A stretch of 64,000 nucleotides of DNA, taken from NCBI GenBank assembly GCA_977006965.1, contig OZ345357.1, forward strand, positions 2,976,001 to 3,040,000. Reading direction: 5' to 3'. Below, in pieces: positions 23,287 through 35,515 of the stretch; the stretch's first letter is position 1, and every line of letters starts with the position of its first letter. The notes beneath the pieces are model-generated. The model saw nothing but the letters and a program-made list of their open reading frames with translations, did no database searches and had not been told where the DNA came from. A program made the translations under genes and the position numbers. This stretch comes from Phymatolithon calcareum. Lineage: Eukaryota; Rhodophyta; Florideophyceae; Hapalidiales.

Positions 23287-23814
23287 AAGAGAAATAAGTA
23301 TTGTCGTACTGACCGAGGACAGTTCTGAATCTACATCATACCATACCACCTATTCCTGTAATGTAGTAAAATTTAAGAAACTAAAGTTATGGTACCGCGC
23401 GAGCCTGCGAGCCCACAATTTAAGCTTCCAACTTATTTTTCCTGCATCAGGTTTTATAAGTTGAAGGTTGATCGCGTTTGGATGATCATCTGGCCAATAG
23501 AACTCAGTTTGAATGTAAGTGATAGGAGCAGAGAAAATGCTCAATTCCAGGTGAACTATTAAATATTTATCGGTCCAAGTTCACATTTCTTACGTCAGTT
23601 TCGTGAACGCAGCTCGCGAATTCTCGCGTCTACAAAAACAATACTAGATATTTAATGGTCACTGTTTTCTTCTTGATTTTCGGGTTCCCTCGCAGTGAGG
23701 TATTCCCAGTCGGATTTTATATCATTTCTGCCATACGGATTTCGTCACTCAACTTGGGTAAACAATTGTGTTCCTATTGAACAAGAATAGAACTACAGTA
23801 TCCAGAAAATCAGT
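23287..23814. other. Spacer with repeat fragment, no gene seen
   Basis: It contains a 37-bp fragment of the GTTATGGTACYGCGCGAGCC block (23376-23412). The minus-strand frame 23350-23544 (YIQTEFYWPDDHPNAINLQL) is protein-like but unassigned. Confidence 0.4.
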
Positions 23815-24110
23815 CAACCACCTGAGGTATCATAGTGGTAGTACTGCCTCCGTGCACCTGTGCAAGTATTTCGGTATGATGCATGTTGAGGTCGCCGGTT
23901 CAAGTCCTGTCACAAGCAAGAATTGAAATGACTTACGCGAAGGGCACTCAAATGTCGCCGTGTATTGGTGTGCCGCCGTACTCGAGGGAAGCAGATACGC
24001 GAGTACCCAGAATGAATCCCGTTCAGGAACATCTTAGCGGCCCCCTGGATGTTGAGTAACTAAATGTGTAGCTCAGATATATTGCAATAAAAGAAAGACG
24101 AAAGAAATCA
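23815..24110 (+). mobile_element. tRNA-derived SINE-like element
   Basis: An A-box-like TATCATAGTGG (23828-23838, one mismatch to TRGYNNARNNG) and a B-box-like GGTTCAAGTCC (23897-23907, one mismatch to GGTTCGANTCC) lie in tRNA-like order. The putative acceptor and T stems do not pair, so this is not a functional tRNA gene. A downstream body ends at an A-rich tail (AATAAAAGAAAGACGAAAG, to about 24108). RNA polymerase III transcription is inferred from the boxes. No second copy was seen in this window. Confidence 0.5.
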
Positions 24111-24122
24111 GTCAATGAAGAA

Positions 24123-24162
24123 GAAATGTAGATTTTTATTTATAAATAAAAATCTACATTTC
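24123..24162. repeat. 40-bp perfect palindrome
   Basis: GAAATGTAGATTTTTATTTA is followed immediately by its exact reverse complement with no loop. Perfect palindromes this long are unstable, so this may be a recent head-to-head junction of two transposon ends; it immediately follows the SINE-like tail. Confidence 0.95.
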
Positions 24163-24979
24163 AACTTTTGAAAAAGTTAAGAAAATTAGTCAAGTGAATA
24201 CTTCTGCAATTCACGGAATAAGTGTTTGCTCTCTCGACCAAGAATTTCTTACCATGCCGTGGTACTCCGCGTAGAAGATCACGACTTCCGTCTATGCCTC
24301 ACCTCAGTGTTCGACACCTGTGGTACGACTTCACAGGTTGTGCATTACGTACGTATGGTACCCTTGCGAGGGTATTCTCACTCCGGTATATATGGTAGAC
24401 CTACAGGGCTGTCCGGCCGCGTCGCGAAGACGAACGACGGTTGGGCAGAGAGACAGTGATTCGTATTGGACGGACGCATCGGAATTGAAGAGATGAAGGC
24501 TACACAGAGGTTTCATTCGAATGACGTTCGAAGAAACGGGTGTGGAATCACCGCTTTGGGGAGGAGGCACAATTCTCGTAGTGATGAATAGAGCTAGCTT
24601 GAAGACTTGGAGCTTCTATGGCCTGTCGCTGTCGGAACGCAATACTCAGGAGACTCCAGCCTGTGATCTAGTTGCAGGTCGAAGAACGCGCTTACTGTCG
24701 TCTGCGTGCTGTATGGAGAACAACGATTTTAAAGACCCATATCATAATTAAGAGTATTTATTGAGAAGGTACCATGTGTCCCTACTTGAGGAAAGTCGGA
24801 ACCTTTCTAATCGCATTATACTAGCATCGAGAGTTGTCAGTTTCCTTATTCAGAATTGCATAATATCACATCAATGGCTCACGTCACTTCATGCTCTTCG
24901 GTAGGGGTCCACGTAGGCTTCTTCAGGGTTCTGCTGAATGTAACAATTGCCTATGCTCCTTGACTACCTCTTTGGATTC
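24163..24979. other. No gene seen
   Basis: Only short frames on both strands (plus 24226-24459 and 24521-24751, about 76 codons each) without recognisable motifs. Confidence 0.5.
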
Positions 24980-25796
24980 CTAAGGAAGTGGCCTAAAAAC
25001 CATCTTGCGCAAAGAATTCTGTGTCTGCTTTCTTTTATCCTCACTGCCTGGTGCGGTAGACCCTTCTTGGAAAACGTTGTTTTTCTTGCACAGCGTTCTT
25101 CTTGTTTCTCCCAGACTAGGTTTATCTTGAGAGTCAACTGCTGTGTTCGCTTCTCGAATGCAGTCAAGTGTTTCGAGTTCGAGCTCTGCCCCGGCATCAT
25201 CGGTCTCTTCTACTAACTTGCTCAATCTTCGTCTTAACTTTGAGTGTAGGCCCTGTCGGTGAAACTCCCATGGTTCTACTTGCCAAAGCTTCATTAGTCT
25301 TCTCCAATGCCGTGCTGCCCACTTACCGAACAGTGTCGTTGCCATGTCCTTCTGTATTTGCACTGCTGCTGTCGATACGCGGATTGTATAAGGGGTTATG
25401 TGTGCAGCGTACTCATACACTGGCCTGATAAAGGCTTTGAAGATCCTGATGTTCTTTTCAGTGCTGTACCCTCTCCTTGCCATGTCTAGGGAGCTCATGA
25501 GTCGCACTATGGCGCTTGCGCTTTTGAATCGCTCCAGAAGCCTGTCGTCACGGACTCCGTTCTCATCAATAGACGTACCGAGGTATTCTGTTGTGCGCCT
25601 TATTTGGACTTCCTTGTTCGCCAGCAGAAGCGCTCTTCTGATTCTCTTCTTGGGTAGTATGACTGAGCACTTACGAATCGACCAAGTCATTCGATACGTA
25701 CATGCCCATTATGTGCATTCATTGAGCATCTGTTGAAGCTCCTCTTCATGCCTTGCCATTAGTATGACGTCGTCCGCGAACATATTTAAACGAAGA

Positions 25797-26440
25797 TTCT
25801 GTAACACTGCTCCCTGTCTTGCGCCGGATGATCGCTGTCTTAGCAGCGGCTGGTGAAAGGACACGAACATGGGGTATTTGACAGTCCCCTATTTGCGCCA
25901 GATGATCCCTGGACGAGCAGCGGCCGGTGAACGGACGCCAACGCGGAAAACTCCGCAGTCCTCGTTTCGAACGGGTCCTTGCTTGCGCTGACGGGTGCGT
26001 ACGTGGCGACCAGAATGTCAGTGTCACCTCCCTAAGCGGTTCGGAATCAGCCTTGCGGATTTACTTACATCCGCTTGGAATTTGTCATAACTGAGAGCAC
26101 TCGTTTGTCTGAGGCGCTAGATGAGCTCTTACTATTTAGCAAGACACTCATAGAACGCATGGAGAACGAAGAAGGCCTGTATTAATCCGCAGAATGCAAG
26201 GCAAAAAATGGTCGAGTCCAAGCACCAACAATCCCGTAGAGGACGGAGATAGGACTACTTTGAGTCCTGAGTTTTCCCGTCCGCCATACTGGTGGACGTT
26301 TCGTGAGCTACACAAAGGTAGGTAGCGTCAGAGGAAGCCTTGCCCATATCTTCGGAAGTCTGTGGGGCTTTTAAATAAACTTGAAAGGAAAAAAAACTCG
26401 TTTGTCCGACCATTCAAGGGCGTGGAGCCGCATCCATTAC
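25797..26440. mobile_element. Composite insertion (repeat R1 + R2) inside the LINE RT domain
   Basis: Repeat R1 occupies 25797-26110 and repeat R2 about 26207-26390, ending TTTTAAATAAACTTG. Both parts also occur around NB-ARC-WD40 copy B (16785-17090 and 17925-18095), where they flank the last WD40 blades. R1 and R2 may therefore be the two ends of one transposon that can carry different cargo between them. Confidence 0.65.
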
Positions 26441-26944
26441 GCCCTCTCTAATGCCTGGGTAGACTCTTGCGCTGCTGCAGTTCCTTTATATATAAAATAA
26501 TAAAGGCAGCACCGTCGGGGTATCGAAGGGACCCGCACGGTGAACTAGCCTCTGCTTCTGTGCTGTGCTCAGCTCTCCCTCTCTCCTCTTTCCCTCTGGA
26601 ACACCTTGACGTGTCACAATTCACACTAGAATCGTTGAAGTTCAGAGCGGTTACCCTTTCTGCTAGGGTGTCCATAAGGATGTTGAACAGTGTTCGGCTA
26701 ATGGGGGATCCTTGGGGGACTCCGCGCTCGTTTGTTCCTGGCGCTCTTCTCGTATCGTTCGTAACAGTGAAATGAGTCTTCTGCAGAGAGAGGGAGGGTA
26801 GAGATGCAACATTTGCTGATAGTCTGTGATCGATTTCTCGCATTAGCTTCTCTCTTGGGACTTGGTCATATGCTGACTTTAAGTCGAGTACGGCTTTCTT
26901 TCTTTCTTTAATGCAGAATGAGTTAATTAACGCCAGAATTAACC

Positions 26945-27055
26945 CTAGAGTAAGTTCTCATTGTTCAAATATTGGAGTATCTCTACGGGTTTCTCCCTGC
27001 ACAGATTTTCTACCGTTTTGTCTTGCACTCTTCCGATGAATTGTCGTCTAGAGGC
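26945..27055 (-). mobile_element. Foreign retroelement C-terminal tail lodged in the RT domain
   Basis: RRQFIGRVQDKTVENLC...QYLNNENLL then stop interrupts the RT frame. It resembles the end of the plus-strand fragment 28002-28313 (QRQFIGKVISRLYKIC...KFLNNEYLL). Confidence 0.5.
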
Positions 27056-28001
27056 GAGTAAGGCTTTCGTGTTCCTTCCTTGTATTACGGCTGCTGTATG
27101 GCGGAGGAAGGCTCTTTCCGTGCCTTTGCGTGGCTGGAATCCCATTTGCGATCTGTTGAAGGCATATTCCTTCCGGATCAGTTTATCCACTGCTGATTCA
27201 AATATTTTGCGAGCGTGTGATAATGGTGAAATCGGCCTGTAGCTTTTTGGGGAGCTTGGGTCTCCTTTCTTGAATATCGGAACAACCAGCGCATTATTCC
27301 AGTCGCCAGGCCAGCAATCGAGCTGTCCAGCTTTTGTAATCGTTCCAGTACAAAGCTGTAGCTTTCTTCCGGGTTTAATAGCAGTGCTTCAGAGAAGATA
27401 CCGTCCGGTCCAGCTGCTTTTTGCCTCGAGGCACGTCGGAGGGCTCTTTTGAGCTCTCGTTTAAGCGCTGACGTGACTTGAAACTTCCTCGGCAGAATGG
27501 CGTTTCCTCTGGGATCCTTGAGCTCTTCGGTTAGATGGGTCACCATTTCCGCTGGATCTAATGGCTTCCTTTCACAGCAACTCGTTTGGGCTCTCCTCCT
27601 TTTCATTCGGATAAGATTGTTCATCTTCTTCATGAAGTCTGTTGGAGTTGAAGCAGAAAGATCTTCAACGAATTTCTTAAAGCATGCTCGTCTGTTTGCC
27701 CTGGTCATCTTCTTCACCTTTCTGTCGAGATCTCTATGTGCTTGCCAATCATCCGCCGAATTAGTTTTCCGGGCCTTCTTGTAGGCTTTCGTTCGCGGCT
27801 TTGAAATTTTGTCGAGCTCTTTGGTCCAGAATAATGACCCATATCTGGAACTACAATTGCCATTTGCCCCTACAGAGAAGTGAGTTACGTACCAATTTTG
27901 AATCAGTCTGCAGACAGGCATTCTTTCTCAGAGTGCAGCATGTGAGGCAATATTGCACTATTGTCTAGCTCTTTGTCGCTCTAGAACTAAAGGCGGTATC
28001 C

Positions 28002-28316
28002 ATGCATACCTCGACTGCGGAGGTCCTATACAATACATGCATAGTCGCGCACGTTTTCCACAGTATGCGCGTGCCTCTCCATCCAAACGCAAGCAAGCTA
28101 CTAAACTACGATCCTGTATACAAGACGTGCCCGTATGGTGTCAAGGAAACAGTGGAGCACCAATCTACGCTGTTCTTGTCGGCTATTTCTCAGCGGCAAT
28201 TCATCGGGAAAGTTATATCAAGACTGTATAAGATCTGTGGAGGAAGAAACCCATACAGTTACTGCAAATTTTTGAACAATGAATATTTACTCGAGGGTAA
28301 GCTCAGATTTTAATTC
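28002..28316 (+). mobile_element. Retroelement C-terminal tail fragment
   Basis: The plus-strand frame has a zinc-knuckle-like CPYGVKETVEHQSTLF (LINE C-terminal CPxCxxxETxEH pattern with the second Cys lost), then QRQFIGKVISRLYKICGGRN and FLNNEYLLEGKL before stop. It lies tail-to-head with the LINE on the other strand. RT motifs are absent. Confidence 0.5.
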
Positions 28317-31300
28317 AATATAATCGCCTTCTGCAATAGTGAAAGAAAGGAAAGCAAGCTTCTCACTGAAAGCAAATTAAACACACTACGGGGTAACGCC
28401 CGATAAGCGGACGTAGCGACAAAGGTTGAAATGGTTTATTGTGAAACTACTTTCGAATTGGCTAGAAGGATTTGCCATTTGACAACCCCAGAGAAAACCT
28501 TTCTCGCGCGAGCTTATTGTACTAACTAGTTTCGATGGTTCATACCGTACTTCACCCACTAAGCTCTGCTGTTAGAGCAAAAATTGCGCATTTGACCGCT
28601 TGAAGTGTGCATGCCTGCTTGGCGGTCCAGTTTTCATTCATTTCCGAGGCAACGTCATCAGAATTGATCCTTCAGTATCTGTTTCTATATGCTCAGTAGG
28701 CTTGTCTCGCTAGGTTGTTTTCAAACTATCCAATCTTTACCAACGCCAAAAATGGCTTTGCAACCTCTGTCCTAACATTTATTGGGGCGCTAACTTATGT
28801 TTGCATCTACCGGCACCGCAATAGTAAGCTGACTAATTCCATTTACTGTGGCGCCGTTTCAAGTCCTGCCTTCGACAATCTTCGTTTTCAGGAAGTCGAG
28901 TTGCAGGTTCACTTTGGAGAAGCTTCGCAGACTACGGTGGAGTCCGGTGCCGCAGAGGGCCAGCCATAGAATAGGGTGTCAAATTACACGCAGACAAATT
29001 CCGATCGGAACTAGCGGCTTACAGTGGCCATCTTTGGCGGAGGTCTGACGCGCGCCTCGTACAGCGGAATGCATTTGGATGCAAAACTCATCGTCCGAGG
29101 TTGACGAGTAGACATTCGCAACTTCAGGCGCTGCACCCTTTAAAGTGCTGCACAAGCCAGATGAGACCAGGATAACGGTAACCAGGGCCGCGAACCCCCG
29201 GCCCCGTTCCTTGGGGTGCAATACATCAACCGGTTGTGAGCATGGTAAGAGCCCCTGTGTTGATCGCAATGACATCCAAAATTTCCACTGCATTTTTGCG
29301 CAGCGCGGTACTAATGGCATGGATTTTGACATTAAATTAGATTCGCGAAATGCATGCAACGGAAATCTTGGCACCGTCCAGCTTACGTCGGTCCACGTGC
29401 TGATCGCGGACATTTAGACGCATGATGACATCCTGTATAACGATGGCCATCATTTCGTTGTCATCCTCAACGGAAATCGTGACAATGCTGAACGATGAGC
29501 AATTGGACGCAAGACCTTTCTCGGTCGACGGTAACTCTTCTCCAGACACCGTAAAGCTTGCACAACCCTTCACCGGCGTACACGAATCGACGACAATGCG
29601 ATGAGCCAGCGAGACAATGGGTATGTAAAGGTTTGCATATTTGAACTGTTCCCGGTACGAGTGCAAGTTTGTGACGAATTGGTTCAGGCTCAGTTTTTCC
29701 CATTGCGCGTACTGACTTAGTTTAATGCGAATGCGGCATTGCATCTTGATCACAATGAGTTCTTCATGACCTCGAACGTTCTGCTCAAAAGTCAGTACAC
29801 ATAGTGACGACCCAAGCAGAATCGATCCAGCGAATTGATAAAGTATGGTTTGCCACATCACGCCCCGGCGGTCCTTAGACAGGGGCCGACGGCGGCTAGA
29901 ACAGGGTCAAGGATGGGCGGCTTCGAAGCACTGAGGATGTAAAGAGCCATGATCAGCTCAACACACGTGGACCAAGTCAAACCGGGTAGGATAAGCATAA
30001 GGCATCATGAGTTCGTTCATGAACGCATGGAGACAAAGAAATTTGTCCGGCTTCTGCCGTGCTTTTTGGGCAAAAACATTTTTGTCTGTGGACTGCACGT
30101 TGGGGCATAGCTCCTGTGGGTTGTAGTTGTAGTACTCCCCATAATTATTCTCAGAGTGATGTCGCCAGACAAATATCTGTGTGAACATTTTCTCCGAATA
30201 TCTGTGAGCTTTCCTCCAATTCTGTTCCACATTAAGACATCTCCGACGAACAAACTTGCTCACTTGTCTAATCATGTTCTGCACCTCAAATGCGCCGAAG
30301 GTCAAATATTCTGACATGCCCGACCGGGGTCACAGCGTTTCCCAGCACAACGGGCCATGCTTTGTCCACGCGACGAGCCTCGTCGCAATTTGCCTGCGGC
30401 AGTCGTTAGTTCGAGGCGCAGCTTTGGAAGGGTAAGCAGGGACGACTGCAGGGAGACCACGGCTTTTCAGGGACGATGTTGTCGAGGACAGACGTTCGGT
30501 AAGATGGTGCACCTTGCGGGGACGGCAGCGACCCGCGGCCGCCCCGCCCTGTACTGCGCACCGCAGAGATTGATAGGCGAATATATGCCCAGAAATCTGA
30601 AATTTCGAAAAACTACTCGAGAAGTCTCAAGTTTAAGTGCAATTTTCGGTCGGAGCCGCAAATGCGGCTCGAGCCAGCAGTTGCGACTTTGACCGTTAAA
30701 ATTTTACTACAGAAGTTTGAATCTTTTCGGGAAAGTATAGAGGTATCATCTTGATAATGCTCCGTCCTTCGTTTCATATCATATCTCGCAGGGCTCAATA
30801 TGAACCACACGAACAGCATAACGTCGTCCAATCATATGCGTCCAGTTCACGGCCATTGGAATAGACAAACGTCTCGTTAGCAGGAGGTTAGTCTTCCAAT
30901 AAAGGAGCTAGACCAGTTTTCCTCTTTCCCACGATTCTATTTCACGGTAGCACACGAAAGCTCATAGTTTACTGATTTTACAAACAAGAGCGATTTCTTT
31001 TTGCTTTGGCTTGTGGTTCTCCGGGGGTCCAGCGGTGGGAGCCCAAGGGAAACGAGTGTATCGGTCTAGGGTACGATCCCTTGTTGAAAGCAAAACATTT
31101 CGACGTAGCCATACGTCCAAAGAGAGAGTTGTTGGCAATTGCAGTTGAACTTTAGCTGTCTGTGCAAATTGAAATCGAATAAGCAGCTCTTTTCGATATT
31201 CCAGTCCATGAACAACTTGAAAGCCAGAGGTCGTTGTCGCATTCCCAGAACATGCTGGCTACGGTGCACGGAGTGGGAGATGAAAGAAGAGTAGGCTGGT

Positions 31301-33270
31301 ATTCGTTCCAGGACGTAGTACCTGGAGGTTCAGGTGCGGCCGCGGTTCAGGCCTAAGGTCGCACTCCCCCTCGCAGAGCATTTTTTTGGCAATGGAGCGA
31401 TCTAGTGAGCGTGGATTACTGATTTTTCTAGCTTCCGATTGCAATTATGACTCTCCAGTTTTCTCCGACAGTTCGACCTTGTTCCGACCATTCGCTAAGG
31501 AATTTGGCTCCTATTTTGAGAGTGAAAAGGACCTCACGAGTTTAATGTGAAAGAAGTCCCAATGCAAGCATGTTCACTCGGAGAAAGCAGGCAAGCTAGT
31601 TCCGCAACCGGTTGCGCAAAATAACGCTGAGTGGTCTCGAGCGTCGTCAACAATGAGGTTGCCAGTTTTCTTGGATAGCAACATGTACGCTGCCAAATAC
31701 AGCTTGCTTCAGACTTTTTGGGTTAGCTTCACTGGCGCGCAGCTGTAAGGCGTATAATACGCAGCAATCGAGACTCATATTGGATTAGAGGCTTCTCAAG
31801 TGCCTTTTCTGCCTCCTGCCCACGCCTTGCGGGACACCTCCCCTCACAGGAATCGGGGATCGTGTACCGCGCGGGGTGATTTCACTACAGGGCAGGATGA
31901 TATAGTTGTAGACATGTTAAAGTCAAATCCTGAAGCAAATAATCTTAAATTGCAGTTGAGTGTTCGTCGAATTCATTCAAGTATGGGTCACTGCTTTCTC
32001 GTTCTACATCTTTCATGTCTGTGTAACCTGCATACACGATCATCATTCCAAGGAATGTTGCTCTCCCTTCCATTACCTGTAGGTCAAAGTTATAGTATTC
32101 CTCTCTGCTAAGTTAAGTTTAGTAAGAATTGAGGGAGAATTGTCCCTCCAGTGCTCGATCAATTCCAGTGTGAAGACGAGAGCCATTAGCACATGTGCAT
32201 TAACCTCCTTTCTCCCGGAAACATGTCTACACTGAGTGGCCGAGGCTCCTACTTCGAGTGCACCGCGATTAAAGAGGGCTCTTTGTACTTGACATACCCA
32301 TTTTGCAATTTTAATCAAACGCCGACTGTGAACAGAGACAGGCTGAAGTTTGTCATCGATTACAGTACGAGGAAGATTGAGAGACTTAGTACACGTGAAT
32401 GATATAGAGCGATGCTCTGGTAGCGCATAGAGTGAGCTATTCCCTGCTTGGCTGATTGAAGATTTTAGACACCCTGCCACGATTGGCTAACTTTAATTTG
32501 AACCAACACGACACTATTCAAATATGCATTGATGAGCGCCTATTCTAAAAAGTTATTACGGCTTTACCAGCACCTGCAGGACTTGATCAGGTGCGTGTCC
32601 ATTTTGCGGGCCATGGAACACATCTACTACAGAAAAGCACCGTAAGGAACATGCCCCAAGGATCAACTAGACTGATCTCTCTCCACGTGGACAGAAAACC
32701 GGTGATCGAAAGTCTGTCTTAAGGTGCGGACGAATTAATGCCTGGAAAAACTCTAGTAAACGTAAGCTATATATTACGCATGAGGCGTACGTTGACGTCT
32801 CTGCATAGATTGCGCACTGTCCAGTGTCTTCCTCACGACATGCCAAGTTCGAGCCGTCAGTTCCCCCTCCGTGGATTGCGCGCAAAGAAAGCTCGATTTT
32901 CAATACTGTACACACAGTTCTGGTCGCAAAATACTAGGAAAACGATCACAAAGGCAGAAGGTGATTGCGCCCATATTCGTGCACGATGCTCCGCCTCGTT
33001 TCACAGGAATGGAGTAGAGGCCCCATCTATCACTAAGTCTTGCCTACGCGGGTATGAATAATCTCTCATGCAGGAAAGAGAGAATAAGCTTTGTGCGAGA
33101 GCATTTCGCCCAGTGTGCACGTGGTGACATGAATTTCCATCCCATCATCTCTTCCCCGCTCTAATTTTTGAGTTCAAAAGGGCTCGGCACTTCTGTGACG
33201 TATTGCTTCACCAAATAAGAGTCACCTGGAACCATACTCCGAACACAGAGAATTTCGATCTGCTGCAGCC
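28317..33270. other. Long region without a confident gene
   Basis: Only short frames. The best is minus 29337-29861 (174 codons, no ATG-proximal context or recognised domain), with a second minus frame 29958-30317; together they could be an eroded gene, since the frame shifted at 29337 continues protein-like (ISTALRKNAVEILDVIAIN). Nothing recognisable was seen at 30.3-33.2 kb. Confidence 0.4.
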
Positions 33271-34138
33271 ATGGCATCGAAGAAAGATCCTAGGCTCGAC
33301 ATATCCTTTCTGCTAAACCAAAGGAATACTTCGAAAACTCACTCCCCAAGACAAGCAGCTGCAGGTCCTTCTAACACGGGAAGCTCTTCCAATGATGCCT
33401 CTTCACGTGCTGCTCGGGAGAGCCAACAAAGTGTTGGGTCCTCCAAAAGAGGAGGCCCGTCGGCTGGTTCAGGTGCTTCCAACTCTACCGCGAAACAACA
33501 GTCTAGCTCCCAAATGAGGTATTGTTATAACCATCGTAGTAGCATATTCCTGTGAGCGCGAGCTTGCAAATCCCAGATTACAACTTTTTCACTTCGAACT
33601 AACGTGAACTATTGTCTCCTTTTGCTGTTTTACAACTTTCTTCACAAGGGGCGCTCATGAAGCACCGAAGAGAAACCAGTGTGGCATATGTCGTAAAGCA
33701 TTTACTGAAAAGAGTATGTCATTTTACCGTTACGCGTTTGACAGCACCCGATTACTTTCCATCAGACCTAACCATACGTGTGCTCTTCCTTCATCCGTCC
33801 AGGTAATCTAAACAAGCATATGCGATCCGTGCATTTCAACGAACGTCCGTTCGTATGCTCCAACTGCAACAAAGCATTTTCGTTTAAGGACGGCCTTCTT
33901 CGACACATTAATGTAAGGAACGTAACTTGTTCAACTCATGTCTTCCACAAAACAAATCTAACAGCTTCGGCCCTTGACCTCCCTTTTTTAGCTTGTCCAC
34001 CTTGGTCGGCGGCCATTCGTTTGCAATGCATGTGGAAGGGGTTTCAAACAGGTTGCACAACTTCGTAGGCACGAAGAATGTTGCCAAGCTACCACTCCAG
34101 GCGCGAGTTCATCGAAAAATCCTACTGGAAGGCGCTGA
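33271..34138 (+). CDS. Small C2H2 zinc-finger protein, family member ZF1 (4 exons)
   Basis: Predicted exons are 33271-33518, 33649-33713, 33803-33912 and 33992-34138, all with GT-AG borders, giving 189 residues. The N-terminus MASKKDPRLDISFLLNQR is followed by a Ser/Ala-rich low-complexity linker. Then come finger 1 (CGICRKAFTEK / NLNKHMRSVH, split by an intron), finger 2 (CSNCNKAFSFKDGLLRH-INLVH, split by an intron) and finger 3, a C2HC type (CNACGRGFKQVAQLRRHEECC). The intron phases 2, 1, 0 are identical to ZF2 and ZF3. DNA binding in the nucleus is inferred from the fingers; the target is unknown. The extra N-terminal finger seen in ZF3 is missing. The first ATG in a clean context was chosen because the signature KKDPRL follows it in three paralogues. 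Confidence 0.8.
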
Positions 34139-35515
34139 ATGAACGTTGCTTTAAGATCAGTGTGATGAATTGAATGCTTCGTTGCGGCAAACAAGCTCTC
34201 CTCGCATTGGGGATAGAAATTGAGAATTGCTCGGGTGCAGAAACTTCCTCGTCCATTTTGATAACCTGTGGCAGGCTCACCGGCATCAGTCAACAGCTCT
34301 GAGATCATCTCTACGACATCCTCTATCATAGACACTAAACATCGTTGTGTTTTCCGCGCATCAGTCTTGATAACTCGCAACAGTAAGCGACGAATACCCT
34401 TACAAGGCGATGAAACGCCCATGACTATCTTCCAAACGCATTGATTTTTCGTCGACCGCAGTGGCAGCGGACCCCGTCAGGGCAGAAGCGACCACCTCAC
34501 AGCGAGTCGTTTTAGTGCGTCTTAGGCGCAAATCGTCTTTGACTCTTCGACAGCAGATGATCTGTTGTCGAAGAGTCATCTGTTACAGATCCGAAGTGAG
34601 ATGAACAATTTCTCAAAATGTACGCACACAAAACTAGATCGTGCCTTGGTCACTCGATTTCCGAATCATGGAAGCACAGTCTAAGACTGCAAAGCTGATG
34701 TGTAACGTGACGTTGTAAGCATCGACAAGGAAGGCTAGATCAACATCTGCGCTGGATGATGAAAGTGTGGCACTGGTTGGGGTAGGATGGGTTCGCCAGC
34801 AGTGTTGTCTGCTGTTGCTGTCAAGAATTGCGACGCCGATTAAACAGGAGTGAATGCTGGATACGCAGATTACCTCGACGGTTCAAGCCTGGAACGAGAA
34901 TTACCCATCACCCGTCAACATCATATCATGTACTGTATCTCATAGGCATCATCAAGATTTCGACGCAAGCACTACAGTAGAATCTGTTGATATTAATGAG
35001 CACTAGAAGAAGCTACTGGACGAGTGGAAGAGGCACAATCAGAACGACATGGTAGAGGTCTTTCTTAAACTTACGTTGCTGTATGGACGGCAGAGCCCTT
35101 GCCGTCGCGAAGAGGTGCTCTACTACTCCTTTTGTTCTTGGGGATAATTGCAACTCGTTAAACAATTGTTCCGGTTTAGGAGAAATGCTCCTATTCCCTA
35201 TATGCCGCGCGTGGTCGGTCGCGTCTTGGGGAGCGAAATTTTCGTCCGACTAAAACTGAGGGACCAATTTGTGGATTCCGACGGTACCGTGGAATTATAA
35301 AAACACGGAGGCACTTGTGGACTTAAGGAGCTGCAGGGATTCCCATGTCCTCCGCATCTGACAAGAACCGGTTCCATTCCGTCCTAGATTTTACTTCTGT
35401 AGTACATACTTTTCTGATCATTGCATCGTCGAGGGCACCAATACCCTTCGAGGATCACTGGCACTTTCGGCGGTGACACTGTACAGTATATTTGTACGGC
35501 CATGATCAACACAGT
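34139..35515. other. Spacer, no gene seen
   Basis: No convincing frame; contains the hairpin at 34540-34578. Confidence 0.5.
34540..34578. repeat. Hairpin inverted repeat
   Basis: TGACTCTTCGACA...TGTCGAAGAGTCA with one mismatch pair and a very short loop; it lies about 400 bp downstream of ZF1, probably a foldback remnant. Confidence 0.75.

Larger units (their letters stand above)
24980..27921 (-). mobile_element. Non-LTR (LINE-type) retrotransposon, reverse transcriptase region, broken
   Basis: Minus-strand RT landmarks in order: QKAAGPDGIFSEALL (about 27430), PIFKKGDPSSPKSYRPIS (27230-27290, one frame away from the previous block), GFQPRKGTERA (about 27130), DLKSAYDQVPREKL (about 26870), GVPQGSPISRTLFNILMD (about 26700), catalytic FADD (25770-25785) and a C-terminal WSIRKCSVILPKK to stop at 24980. 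Copy-back into DNA by target-primed reverse transcription is the family activity. It is dead here: the endonuclease end is missing, a frameshift lies near 27290, an in-frame TAA lies at 25709-25711, a retroelement tail fragment sits at about 26945-27055, and a composite insertion at 25797-26440 separates the GVPQG and FADD motifs. Confidence 0.85.

Noticed and set aside
23821-23925. Possible tRNA gene
   Set aside because: A and B boxes are present but the acceptor and T stems do not pair; a SINE-like remnant is a better fit.
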